A stretch of 18,614 nt of DNA from positions 1-18,614 of the forward strand of contig CAKUDW010000014.1 in the NCBI GenBank assembly GCA_934645275.1, in the 5' to 3' direction. The position numbers were made by a program, and so were the translations under genes. The notes under the pieces are model-generated. The model was not told the DNA's origin, ran no database searches, and saw nothing but the letters and a program-made list of their open reading frames with translations. Positions 6,524 to 14,330 of the stretch are shown piece by piece; positions within the stretch are counted from its first letter, which is position 1; the number at the start of each line of letters is the position of its first letter. This stretch comes from an uncultured Clostridia bacterium. Lineage in GTDB: Bacteria; Bacillota_A; Clostridia; Christensenellales; Aristaeellaceae.

Positions 6524-7147
6524 ATGGAACTGCGGGAAATTCTTTCGAAGCTAAAAACCGAAAACGGTTTGACCACAGATCAACTATCCAGCCGCTCGGG
6601 CGTGCCGAAGGGCACGCTGAATAAACTGCTGAACGGCGAAACGAAAAATCCCACGGGCGCAACGCTGAAAAAGCTGGCGGACGCGATGAACTGCCCGGTG
6701 GAGCTGTTCTACAACCCGGCAGAAAAGCTGAATTTTCACATCAGCAACGCGGATGATTTGATGCCTGTGCGCCGCCGCGCACTGCCATTGCTGGGCGATA
6801 TTGCCGCCGGCAAACCGATCTACGCCGATGAAAACGCCGAATTGGTCTACTGTGACGATTCACTCAACTGTGATTTTGCGCTGCGCATCCGCGGCGACAG
6901 CATGGTCGGCGCGCGCATTCACAGTGGCGACCTGGTTTTTATCCGCTCTCAGGATGATGTGGATGACGGCGAAATCGCCGCCGTGGTGGTGGACGGCGAG
7001 GCCACGCTCAAGCGCGTCTACCACATTAAAAATGGCGTGCAGCTGATTTCGGAAAATCCACGCTACGCGCCAATGATATTCACGCTCGAAGAATGCAACT
7101 CCATCCGCATTCTCGGCAAGGCCGTCGGTTTCCAGAGCCGGCTGTAA
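6524..7147 (+). CDS. LexA/CI-like phage repressor (HTH plus S24 autoprotease)
   Basis: This 207-residue protein should hold the phage late operon silent and lose activity in the SOS response. Residues 4-64 form an XRE-type helix-turn-helix (DQLSSRSGVPKGTLNKLLNG). Residues about 88-206 form an S24 peptidase domain: Ala95-Gly96 (DIAAGKP) is the likely self-cleavage bond, Ser126 in RGDSMVG the nucleophile, and Lys163 in ATLKRVY the general base, so the autoprotease looks functional. I chose ATG 6524 (MELREIL), with GGGAG eight bases upstream; ATG 6509, with AAAGG six bases upstream, and TTG 6503 are in-frame alternatives. Four operator-like palindromes flank or enter the gene, suggesting autoregulation. 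It is the only rightward gene in the window and sits at the prophage-host border. Confidence 0.93.
   Translation: MELREILSKLKTENGLTTDQLSSRSGVPKGTLNKLLNGETKNPTGATLKKLADAMNCPVELFYNPAEKLNFHISNADDLMPVRRRALPLLGDIAAGKPIYADENAELVYCDDSLNCDFALRIRGDSMVGARIHSGDLVFIRSQDDVDDGEIAAVVVDGEATLKRVYHIKNGVQLISENPRYAPMIFTLEECNSIRILGKAVGFQSRL
6555..6570. promoter_or_regulatory. Operator 4 inside the repressor gene (predicted)
   Basis: AAACCG-AAAA-CGGTTT has two perfect 6-bp arms and is the best match to the AACCG-N4-CGGTT pattern in the window. It lies within codons 11-16 of the repressor, encoding KTENGL ahead of the helix-turn-helix, and about 60-75 bases past the predicted start point. Bound repressor could act as a roadblock. 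Because the bases are also coding, function is less sure than for the intergenic sites. Confidence 0.6.
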
Positions 7148-7162
7148 TCACCGGCAATCGAC

Positions 7163-7260
7163 GCCTTTGCAGCGACCCGGCATGCTTAAGCAACCGAGAG
7201 GTTTTCAAGGCGCAAAGGCAAACTCGCAGCAAGGGCGCTTTGCGAATGGTCGCGATCTGC
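7163..7260 (+). other. Noncoding region with RNA-like inverted repeats
   Basis: No gene is seen between the repressor and gltD. On the plus strand an outer stem GCGACC (7172-7177) with GGTCGC (7248-7253) encloses a small hairpin AACC-GAGA-GGTT (7192-7203, GNRA-type loop) and a stem CGCAAAGGC (7211-7219) with GC-g-CTTTGCG (7235-7244). GCCTTTGC (7163-7170) could instead pair with GCAAAGGC (7212-7219). CGCTTTGCG (7236-7244) is also a perfect complement of CGCAAAGCG (7291-7299) in the next hairpin. These pairings exclude each other. It could be a structured 3' untranslated region, a dispersed repeat or the prophage border; I recognise no known RNA family. Confidence 0.4.
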
Positions 7261-7273
7261 ACGTCTAGCCGAC

Positions 7274-7316
7274 AAACGCACAGGAGCCTCCGCAAAGCGA
7301 AAGCCCCTGTGCGTTT
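7274..7316 (-). terminator. Terminator hairpin of the glt operon
   Basis: Two bases after the gltD stop, 20-base arms (7297-7316 and 7274-7293) enclose a 3-base loop. Read on the minus strand all 20 positions pair (17 Watson-Crick, 3 G-U), with an AAA start and UUU end of the stem. Read on the plus strand the same three positions are mismatches, so the hairpin seems shaped for the glt direction. It may still stop repressor transcripts from the other side. Confidence 0.75.
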
Positions 7317-7317
7317 A

Positions 7318-8757
7318 TTACATTTCGGTATAGCCCATCAGATACCTGTCTATCTCGCGCGCCGCGCCGCGCCCCTCGCAGATACCCCAAACCACCAGCG
7401 ATTGCCCGCGGCGCATGTCGCCCGCGGCAAACACGCCGGACACATTGGTTTTATAATCCTCTCCGGCAGCTACGGCGCCGCGGGGGCCAATCTCCACGCC
7501 AAAGGCCTCCGGCACAAAACGGCGACAACCCACGAAGCCCGCCGCAATCAGCAGCAGATCGCAGGGAATTTCGCGCTCGCTGCCGGGCACAGTCTCGCGC
7601 CCCTTCAGCGAAACCAGCTTCAGCGCGCGCACGCAACCCGATTCGTCCTTCAGAATCTCTCGCACCGTGGTTTCAAACAGGCGCGGATCATGGCCGAAGG
7701 CGGCGATGGCTTCCTGCTGGCCATAATCGGTCTTCAATACGCGCGGCCACTCCGGCCAGGGATTCGATTCAAGCCTGTGCTCGGGCGGCTTGGGCATCAT
7801 TTCCAGCTGCGTTACATCGGCGCAACCCATGCGCAGCGCCGTGCCCACACAGTCGTTTCCGGTATCGCCGCCACCCACAATGACCACATGCCGGCCCTGC
7901 GCGTCTATGGCCTGACCGTTGCCGAGCAGGCCCTTCGTAGCCGCCGTCAGAAAATCCACTGCGAAGTATACGCCCTGCGCATCGCGCCCGGGGATATCCA
8001 AATCGCGCGGCTGACCTGCGCCGCAACAGAGCAGCACCGCGTCGTACTCGCGCATGAGCGCTTCGGCATCCACCGCTGTGCCAACCTCCGCACCGGTAAT
8101 GAAGCGCACGCCCTCATCCTCCATCAGCCGCACGCGCCGCGCCACCACGCGCTTGTCCAGCTTCATGTTGGGAATGCCGTACATCAGCAGTCCGCCGGGC
8201 TGATCCGCGCGCTCATATACGCACACGCTGTGGCCGCGCCGGTTCAGCATCCAGGCCGCGGCCAGGCCGGACGGCCCGCTGCCCACCACGGCCACGCGCC
8301 GTCCGCTGCGTACGCGCGGCGGGCGCGGATGCATCCAGCCGTTTTCAAACGCCGTTTCGATGATAGCCAGCTCGTTATCGTGCACGGCCACACTTTCGCC
8401 GTTGAGCCCGCAGGTGCAGGCCGCCTCGCACAGCGCAGGACACACGCGGCCTGTGAACTCCGGAAAACAGTTCGTTTTCAGCAGCCGGTCGAGCGCATGG
8501 CGAGTGTTGCCCAGATAGAGCATATCGTTCCATTCGGGAATCAGGTTGTGCAGCGGACAGCCCGTGAACATGCCGCCCAGCCGCACGCCGCTCTGGCAAA
8601 AGGGTACGCCGCAATTCATGCAGCGCGCGGCCTGCTCGCGCCGCGCCTGCTGAGAAAGCGGTAGCTTGAATTCATCGAAATTCTTAATCCGCTCCAGCGG
8701 TTCAATCCACGCCGAGTTTTCGCGCGGATACAGCAAAAATCCGTCTACCTTGCCCAT
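7318..8757 (-). CDS. gltD: Glutamate synthase (NADPH) small subunit
   Basis: GltD takes electrons from NADPH by FAD and iron-sulfur clusters and passes them to GltB for making two glutamates from glutamine and 2-oxoglutarate. The 479-residue protein has the usual length. The N-terminal domain carries the cluster cysteines Cys46, Cys49, Cys54 (CMNCGVPFC) and Cys67, then Cys106, Cys110, Cys114 and Cys116 ([11 protein letters not shown]). The FAD-binding GSGPSG is at 159-164 and the NADPH-binding GGGDTG at 295-300. The C-terminal FAD motif [16 protein letters not shown] is intact. ATG 8755-8757 lies 6 bp after the gltB stop and has AGGTGA six bases upstream, so the two genes form one operon. The opening [21 protein letters not shown] is typical of GltD. 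Confidence 0.97.
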   Translation of the reverse strand: MGKVDGFLLYPRENSAWIEPLERIKNFDEFKLPLSQQARREQAARCMNCGVPFCQSGVRLGGMFTGCPLHNLIPEWNDMLYLGNTRHALDRLLKTNCFPEFTGRVCPALCEAACTCGLNGESVAVHDNELAIIETAFENGWMHPRPPRVRSGRRVAVVGSGPSGLAAAWMLNRRGHSVCVYERADQPGGLLMYGIPNMKLDKRVVARRVRLMEDEGVRFITGAEVGTAVDAEALMREYDAVLLCCGAGQPRDLDIPGRDAQGVYFAVDFLTAATKGLLGNGQAIDAQGRHVVIVGGGDTGNDCVGTALRMGCADVTQLEMMPKPPEHRLESNPWPEWPRVLKTDYGQQEAIAAFGHDPRLFETTVREILKDESGCVRALKLVSLKGRETVPGSEREIPCDLLLIAAGFVGCRRFVPEAFGVEIGPRGAVAAGEDYKTNVSGVFAAGDMRRGQSLVVWGICEGRGAAREIDRYLMGYTEM

Positions 8758-8763
8758 TGCCGC

Positions 8764-11700
8764 TCACCTGCCCTTTGCCGTTTCGCGGAAGGCTTCCATT
8801 TCCGCCTCGTCGCGGGACATGCCCTGCGCCTCGCAGCGGGCGATCGCGCCCAGCATGCGCCGGTAGTCCCGAGGAATAATTTTCTTGAATCTGTGCGCCG
8901 CATGTGCGAAATCCGCCAGCAGCCGACGCGCCTTTTCGGAACCTGTTTCGTGCAGATGCGCTTCCAGCATGCCCCGCAGCGCTTCCAAATCGTGCTCGGC
9001 CGACATTTCCTCGATATCCACCAGCTGTTTGTTCACCCGCAGATACAAATCGTGGTTTTCATCCAACACATAGGCCACACCGCCGGACATACCCGCCGCG
9101 AAATTGCGTCCGGTTTTGCCCAGCACGGCCACGCAGCCGCCCGTCATATATTCGCAGCCATGGTCGCCCACGCCCTCTACCACGGCCACCGCGCCCGAAT
9201 TGCGCACGGCGAAGCGCTCGCCCGCGCAACCGCACACATAGGCCTGGCCGCCCGTAGCCCCGTAGAGCGCCACATTGCCGATGATGATGTTCTCATCCGC
9301 AGCCGCGCGCAGCGCCTCGGGCGGGTATACCGCCAGCTTGCCGCCGGAGAGACCCTTGCCGAAGTAATCGTTGCTGTCGCCGCAGAGGCGTATCGTCATG
9401 CCGCGCGGAATGAACGCGCCAAACGACTGGCCGCCGCCGCCCGAGGCGCGCACTATAAACGTATCTTCCGCCAGCGCATCGCCGTGTACACGGGTGATCT
9501 CACTGCCGAAAATCGTGCCAAACGCGCGATCCGTGCTCGATACGGCGACGTCCACCGCCTGCGGCTTCGTGCTGTTTAGCCTGAATTTCTTCAACAGCAC
9601 GCGCTCGTCCGGCGTGCGCTCGGTATGAAAATCAAAGCAGCTGTCCGCTTCGCGGTGCTCGTTGATGCTGCGGCCGATCACATTTGACATATCGATGGCG
9701 GCGGCGCGCGGCGCGGCCTGGATCGCCCGCACGCGCAGCAAATCGCCGCGGCCCACCAGCTCGTTCACGCTCCTCACGCCGAGCCTCGCCATAATTTCGC
9801 GCAGTTCCTCGGCGATGAACAGCATGAAGTTCATCACATATTCCGGCTTACCCTTAAAACGCTTGCGCAATTCAGGATTCTGCGTGGCGATGCCCACGGG
9901 ACAACTATCCAGATTGCACACGCGCATCATCACGCAGCCCATGCACACCAGCGGCGCGGTGGCAAAGCCAAATTCCTCCGCGCCCAACATGCATGCCACG
10001 GCCACATCCCGGCCGCTCATCAGCTTGCCGTCGGCCTCAATGGTCACGCGCGAACGCAGGCCGTTCATCGAAAGCGTCTGATGCGCCTCGGCCACGCCCA
10101 ACTCCCAGGGTAGACCCGCGTTGTGGATGGAACTGCGCGGCGCGGCGCCGGTACCGCCGTCGCTGCCGGAGATCAGAATTACCTGCGCGCCGGCCTTGGC
10201 CACGCCCGCGGCTACCGTGCCCACGCCGGCCTCGCTCACCAGCTTCACGCTGATGCGCGCGCGGCGATTGGCGCATTTCAGGTCGTAAATCAGCTGTGCC
10301 AAATCCTCAATGGAATAGATATCGTGGTGCGGCGGCGGCGAAATCAAGCTCACGCCGGGCGTGGACATGCGCGTGTGCGCAATCCACGGATATACCTTGC
10401 CGCCGGGCAGATGGCCGCCCTCGCCGGGCTTTGCGCCCTGCGCCATCTTGATCTGAATTTCCTCGGCGCTCATCAAATACTCGCTGGTCACGCCGAAGCG
10501 GCCGGAAGCCACCTGCTTGATCTTCGAACCGAGCGCCGTATTCAGCCGCTCGCGACGCTCGCCGCCTTCGCCGGAATTTGAGCGCCCACCCAGGCGATTC
10601 ATTGCCTCGGCCAGGCATTCGTGCGCTTCCTGCGAAATGGAGCCGTAGCTCATCGCGCCGGTCTTGAAGCGCTTCACGATTTCATCGGCGGACTCCACCT
10701 CGCTCAGCGGTACGGGCGTGCAGCCGTCGAAGGCAATCTCCAGCACGCCGCGCAGCGTGTGCGGCCTGGTTTCATCGTCCACCATGGCGGTATATTCGCG
10801 GAACAACGCCATATCGCCCGTGCGCACCGCGCGCTGCAATGTGGCGATGGTCTGCGGGTTATACATGTGGTCTTCCTTGTCCGGACCGCTGCGCAGCCGG
10901 TGATAGCCGATGGAATCCAGCGTGGTATCCGTTTCCAGATCCAACGGATCGAAGGCGCGGCTGTGGCGGAAAATCACGTCCTCGTTGATCTCCTCCAGCC
11001 CAATGCCGCCTACGCGCGACACAGTGTTGGTAAAGTAGCGGTCGATCACGTCGCCGCGAATGCCCACAGCTTCAAATATCTGCGCGCTCTGATAGGACTG
11101 CAGCACCGATATGCCCATCTTGGAGGCCACGCGGCTCACTCCGCGCGTTACCGCACCGATGTAGTCCTGCTCCGCATCGTGCACGTTTTTGTCCAACAGA
11201 CCCTTTTCAATCAACTCGTCCACGCATTCCAGCGCCAGATACGGGTTTACCGCGCGCGCGCCGTAGCCCAGCAGCAATGCAAAGTGGTGCACGTCGCGCG
11301 GGTCGGCGGTTTCCAGGATCACGCTCACCGCCGTGCGGCGGCGCGTACGGATCAGGTGCTGCTCCAGCGCCGATACCGCTAGCAGCGACGGAATGGCCAT
11401 ATGGTTTTCATCCACGCCGCGATCGGTCAGGATCAACACGTTCGCGCCGTTCTTGCACGCGCGATCACAGGCCACGAACAGGTGATTCAGCGCATGCTCC
11501 AGCGTTTCGCTGCGGTAATAGAGCATCGGCACGCTTGCCGCGCGCAGCGACTCGCGCGTGGAGCTCTTAATGCGCTGTAAATCGCCGTTGGATAGAATCG
11601 GCTGTTCCAACCGCAGCACCGCGCAATTTTCAGGCCTGTCCTGAAGCAGATTGCCGTCGCTGCCCACATACACCGCCGTGTCGGTCACGATTTTTTCGCG

Positions 11701-13278
11701 TATCGCGTCGATGGGTGGATTGGTCACCTGCGCGAAGAGCTGACGAAAATACTCAAACAGCGGCTGGTGCTTGTCTGAAAGCACGGCCAGCGGTATGTCT
11801 GCGCCCATGGATGCCGTGGGTTCCGCGCCGCTGCGCGCCATCGGCAGTATGACTTCCTTGACTTCCTCATAGGTATAGCCGAAAGCCTTGTAGAGCCGGT
11901 CGCGCATGGCCTGGCTCAAGCGCGGCGCGGCATGGCCCGGCAGCGGCAGGTCAGCCAGCGAAAGCAGATTGCCATCCAGCCATTCGCCGTAGGGTCTGCG
12001 CGCGGCATAGGCTTCCTTCAGTTCGCCGTCGCCGATGATGCGCCCCTGCGCTGTATCCACCAGCAGCATCTGGCCCGAGCGCACGCGCGCCTTGCATCTG
12101 ATCTGCTCAGGCGCAATATCCAGCACGCCCACCTCGCTGGAGAGAATCAGCGTGTTATCGGTGGTGATATAATAGCGCGACGGGCGCAGGCCGTTGCGGT
12201 CAAGCACCGCGCCCATGACGTCGCCGTCCGAAAACAGAATGGAAGCCGGGCCGTCCCAGGGCTCCATCATGGTGGCGTAGTAGCGGTACAGATCGCGCCG
12301 GGTGCGGGAAATGTCGCGTTCGTTCTGCCAGGGCTCAGGTATCGTCATCATCACAGCCAACGGCAGCGGCACGCCGTTCATCATCAGGAATTCGAGCGTG
12401 TTATCCAGCATGGCCGAGTCGCTGCCTTCGCCGTTGATGACCGGCAGGATCTTGTCCATATCCTGCTCGAGCAGCGGTGAAGTCATCGTCTCTTCGCGCG
12501 CGAGCATGCGGTCTGCGTTGCCGCGAATGGTGTTGATTTCGCCGTTGTGCAGAATCAGGCGATTCGGATGCGCGCGTTCCCAGCTGGGAAAGGTGTTCGT
12601 GGAAAAGCGGGAATGTACCATGGCGATGGCGCTGACATAGCGTTCATCCTGCAAATCCGGATAGAACGCGCGCAGCTGCGACACCAGAAACATGCCCTTG
12701 TACACAATCGTGCGGCTAGACATGGAGCAGACGTACGCGCCGTCGCAGCTCTGCTCAAACGCGCGCCGCGCCACATAGAGCCGCCGGTCAAAATCCAGTC
12801 CGCGCGCGAGCGCCGCCGGACGGGCAATGAAGCACTGCTCGATGCGCGGCATACACGCGCGCGCACGCGCACCCAATATGTCCGGCTTTACCGGTACCTC
12901 GCGCCAGCCCAGTACGCGCAGGCCCTCCTTTTGCGCAACGATTTCCATCAGCCGCCGCGCCTGCGCGCGCTTTAAGTGATCCTGCGGCATAAAGACCATG
13001 CCCACGCCGTAGTCGCGCTCGGAAGGTAGCGCAAAGCCCAGCTGCTGCGCGGCAAAGAAGGCGTGCGGCAACTGCGTCATCACGCCCACGCCGTCGCCGG
13101 TGCTGCCGTCGGCGTCTCTGCCCGCGCGGTGCTCCAGCTTTTCAACAATTCTCAGCGCCTGATCCACCACGCTGCGCTTCTTTTTTCCGCCGATATCCGC
13201 CACCGCGCCGATGCCGCAGGCATCGTGTTCAAATTCGGGCCGGTAGAGTCCGCTCCTGTTTTCCCATTGCTGTTTCAT
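8764..13278 (-). CDS. gltB: Glutamate synthase large subunit
   Basis: This 1504-residue enzyme hydrolyses glutamine and transfers the ammonia to 2-oxoglutarate. The N-terminal type II amidotransferase domain should be matured by removal of 20 residues, exposing Cys21 (HDACGIGAVAD) as the catalytic N-terminal nucleophile; SRFSTNTFPSWERAHP and LILHNGEINT follow near residues 216-245. The FMN synthase domain contains GGRSNSGEGGE near 897 and SGSDGGTGAAP near 1040. The 3Fe-4S cysteines are Cys1115, Cys1121 and Cys1126 in CVMMRVCNLDSC. The C-terminal Gly-rich beta-helix domain starts near 1280 (GGGGQSFGAF). Length and order match complete bacterial GltB. AAGGGA precedes the ATG by nine bases. It is the first gene of gltB-gltD, transcribed from the promoter at 13365-13394. 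Confidence 0.97.
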   Translation of the reverse strand: MKQQWENRSGLYRPEFEHDACGIGAVADIGGKKKRSVVDQALRIVEKLEHRAGRDADGSTGDGVGVMTQLPHAFFAAQQLGFALPSERDYGVGMVFMPQDHLKRAQARRLMEIVAQKEGLRVLGWREVPVKPDILGARARACMPRIEQCFIARPAALARGLDFDRRLYVARRAFEQSCDGAYVCSMSSRTIVYKGMFLVSQLRAFYPDLQDERYVSAIAMVHSRFSTNTFPSWERAHPNRLILHNGEINTIRGNADRMLAREETMTSPLLEQDMDKILPVINGEGSDSAMLDNTLEFLMMNGVPLPLAVMMTIPEPWQNERDISRTRRDLYRYYATMMEPWDGPASILFSDGDVMGAVLDRNGLRPSRYYITTDNTLILSSEVGVLDIAPEQIRCKARVRSGQMLLVDTAQGRIIGDGELKEAYAARRPYGEWLDGNLLSLADLPLPGHAAPRLSQAMRDRLYKAFGYTYEEVKEVILPMARSGAEPTASMGADIPLAVLSDKHQPLFEYFRQLFAQVTNPPIDAIREKIVTDTAVYVGSDGNLLQDRPENCAVLRLEQPILSNGDLQRIKSSTRESLRAASVPMLYYRSETLEHALNHLFVACDRACKNGANVLILTDRGVDENHMAIPSLLAVSALEQHLIRTRRRTAVSVILETADPRDVHHFALLLGYGARAVNPYLALECVDELIEKGLLDKNVHDAEQDYIGAVTRGVSRVASKMGISVLQSYQSAQIFEAVGIRGDVIDRYFTNTVSRVGGIGLEEINEDVIFRHSRAFDPLDLETDTTLDSIGYHRLRSGPDKEDHMYNPQTIATLQRAVRTGDMALFREYTAMVDDETRPHTLRGVLEIAFDGCTPVPLSEVESADEIVKRFKTGAMSYGSISQEAHECLAEAMNRLGGRSNSGEGGERRERLNTALGSKIKQVASGRFGVTSEYLMSAEEIQIKMAQGAKPGEGGHLPGGKVYPWIAHTRMSTPGVSLISPPPHHDIYSIEDLAQLIYDLKCANRRARISVKLVSEAGVGTVAAGVAKAGAQVILISGSDGGTGAAPRSSIHNAGLPWELGVAEAHQTLSMNGLRSRVTIEADGKLMSGRDVAVACMLGAEEFGFATAPLVCMGCVMMRVCNLDSCPVGIATQNPELRKRFKGKPEYVMNFMLFIAEELREIMARLGVRSVNELVGRGDLLRVRAIQAAPRAAAIDMSNVIGRSINEHREADSCFDFHTERTPDERVLLKKFRLNSTKPQAVDVAVSSTDRAFGTIFGSEITRVHGDALAEDTFIVRASGGGGQSFGAFIPRGMTIRLCGDSNDYFGKGLSGGKLAVYPPEALRAAADENIIIGNVALYGATGGQAYVCGCAGERFAVRNSGAVAVVEGVGDHGCEYMTGGCVAVLGKTGRNFAAGMSGGVAYVLDENHDLYLRVNKQLVDIEEMSAEHDLEALRGMLEAHLHETGSEKARRLLADFAHAAHRFKKIIPRDYRRMLGAIARCEAQGMSRDEAEMEAFRETAKGR

Positions 13279-13312
13279 GGCTGCTTATCCCTTTTATTCG
13301 CCAAAATAAAGC

Positions 13313-13356
13313 TGCAGGGCAAGCGACATTCAATGCATGAACGCCCTTGCCCTGCA
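13313..13356 (-). promoter_or_regulatory. Hairpin at the 5' end of the gltB mRNA
   Basis: TGCAGGGCAAG and CTTGCCCTGCA (13346-13356 and 13313-13323) form a perfect 11-bp stem on the leader RNA. The 22-base loop can pair further (GCG with CGC, TTCA with TGAA). It begins only a few bases after the predicted transcription start and ends about 34 bases before the start codon. No run of U follows, so it is not a plain terminator. It may protect the mRNA end or regulate it; I know of no family it fits. Confidence 0.55.
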
Positions 13357-13364
13357 ATGTGGAT

Positions 13365-13394
13365 ATGATAACAGATTTGCGCCCGCCCTGTCAA
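13365..13394 (-). promoter_or_regulatory. Promoter of gltB-gltD
   Basis: On the minus strand a perfect -35 TTGACA (13389-13394), an 18-bp spacer and the -10 TATCAT (13365-13370) preceded by TGT (extended -10) point at gltB. The start point would be near 13358, giving a leader of about 80 bases that opens with the hairpin at 13313-13356. No clear operator palindrome overlaps the promoter. Confidence 0.8.
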
Positions 13395-13433
13395 TCAAAA
13401 ATGCAAGCTCAAATCTTAAAATTTCGTTTTAAA

Positions 13434-13454
13434 GCGGTCATACCGCGTTTTTTT
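13434..13454. terminator. Small hairpin terminator after the HAD gene
   Basis: GCGGT (13434-13438) and ACCGC (13442-13446) form a 5-bp stem with a 3-base loop, followed on the plus strand by G and seven T. On the minus strand the stem is preceded by seven A and followed by TTT, so it could end HAD transcripts 30-50 bases past their stop. The best T-run faces the plus strand, where no gene lies upstream. It separates the HAD gene from the glt promoter. Confidence 0.5.
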
Positions 13455-13481
13455 ACCCGTTTCAGCAGAATAAGCAATTGC

Positions 13482-14294
13482 TCATTGCAGCTTTACGGCC
13501 TCGCCCGCCGGGATGTCGCCCACGCCGTTCAACACGATACGCGGCCGATACGGGAACTTCTTAATGTCGCTCACGCTCGTAACGCCGGAGAGCACCAGCA
13601 CCGTTTCAAGGCCCGTTTCAATGCCGGCCACGACGTCCGTATCCATCCGGTCGCCTACCATCACGGCTTCCTCGGAATGCACGCCCAGAATGCGCAGCCC
13701 CGTGCGCATCATCAGCGGATTCGGCTTGCCGATGAAATACGCGGACTGGCCCGTGGCCATTTCAATGGGCGAAATCATCGCGCGGCAGGCCGGAATGATG
13801 CCGTCCTCGGAAGGTCCGGTAAGATCGCTGTTGGTGCCGATCAGCTTCGCGCCTCGCGATACCAGGCGCACGGCCTTGAGAATATTCTCATAATTGTAGG
13901 TATTGCCCTCGCCGATGACCACATAGTCGGGATCGACGTCGTTCATGGTGATGCCCTCGTCGTGCAGGGCCATAATCAGGCCCGCGCCGCCGATTACATA
14001 GGCGCTGCATCCGGGCGCCTGGCTGCTGATAAAGCGAGCGGTGGCCAGCGCGCTGGTATAAAAGTGGCTCTCGTCCACATCAAGCCCCATGCGCTTGAGC
14101 TTCTGCTGCAACTCCTTGGGCGAACGTTCGGATGAATTGGTCAAAAACAGGAAATTCTTCTTTTCCTGGTACAGCCAATCCACAAATTCCTTCACGCCCG
14201 GCAAAATCTTATTGCCGTGGTAGATCACGCCGTCCATATCGCAGATGAAACCCCTTCGGTTCCTCAATTCATTCATTTCGTTTACTTCGTTCAT
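13482..14294 (-). CDS. HAD-superfamily phosphatase, NagD/IIA type
   Basis: This 270-residue protein is a HAD IIA phosphatase, a family that hydrolyses sugar phosphates, nucleotides, glycerol phosphate or 4-nitrophenyl phosphate; its substrate cannot be read from sequence. Motif I is Asp19-Met-Asp21-Gly (FICDMDGVIYHG), motif II is FLTNSS, motif III Lys lies in YFIGKPNPLMM and motif IV is VGDRMDTDV. The cap is of the C2 type, between motifs II and III (YVIGGAGLIMAL, DPDYVVIGEGNTYNYENI). I chose ATG 14294, with GAGGGG about six bases upstream; an in-frame TTG at 14312 lies within that ribosome-binding region. The first nine residues, MNEVNEMNE, come from three near-identical 9-base units and may be a dispensable tail. 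Repeats upstream suggest control by phosphate limitation. Confidence 0.9.
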   Translation of the reverse strand: MNEVNEMNELRNRRGFICDMDGVIYHGNKILPGVKEFVDWLYQEKKNFLFLTNSSERSPKELQQKLKRMGLDVDESHFYTSALATARFISSQAPGCSAYVIGGAGLIMALHDEGITMNDVDPDYVVIGEGNTYNYENILKAVRLVSRGAKLIGTNSDLTGPSEDGIIPACRAMISPIEMATGQSAYFIGKPNPLMMRTGLRILGVHSEEAVMVGDRMDTDVVAGIETGLETVLVLSGVTSVSDIKKFPYRPRIVLNGVGDIPAGEAVKLQ

Positions 14295-14330
14295 TCTATC
14301 CCCTCTTTCCAAAGCACTTTCGCTTTCGGT

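Larger units (their letters stand above)
1..7147. mobile_element. Prophage or prophage-derived element, one end (partial)
   Basis: Ten consecutive minus-strand genes match the late head and neck module of SPP1-like tailed phages in the same order as SPP1 (terminases, portal, scaffold, capsid, connector, stopper, gp10-like, tail terminator, tail tube). A divergent HTH-S24 repressor gene closes the module on the right. The next gene rightward is the host gltD, so the element's boundary probably lies between 7147 and 7317, but no attachment-site repeat can be shown because the other end lies outside the window. All visible reading frames look intact. No integrase, excisionase, cro, replication or lysis gene is seen here; they may lie to the left. 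Whether this is an inducible prophage, a decayed one or a domesticated particle cannot be decided from this end alone. Confidence 0.8.

Noticed and set aside
6435..6662. Minus-strand frame over the repressor promoter and operators
   Set aside because: It overlaps the promoter, the operators and the helix-turn-helix coding region. The operator and promoter reading is much stronger.
7080..7295. Minus-strand frame of 71 codons between gltD and the repressor
   Set aside because: It runs into the repressor's 3' end, has no ribosome-binding site and shows no protein-like pattern; the region is better explained by inverted repeats.
7093..8664. Long plus-strand frame opposite gltD (523 codons)
   Set aside because: It overlaps the 3' end of the repressor and all of gltD in antisense. 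Its composition is that of a mirror frame of a GC-rich gene, with no ribosome-binding site or domain.
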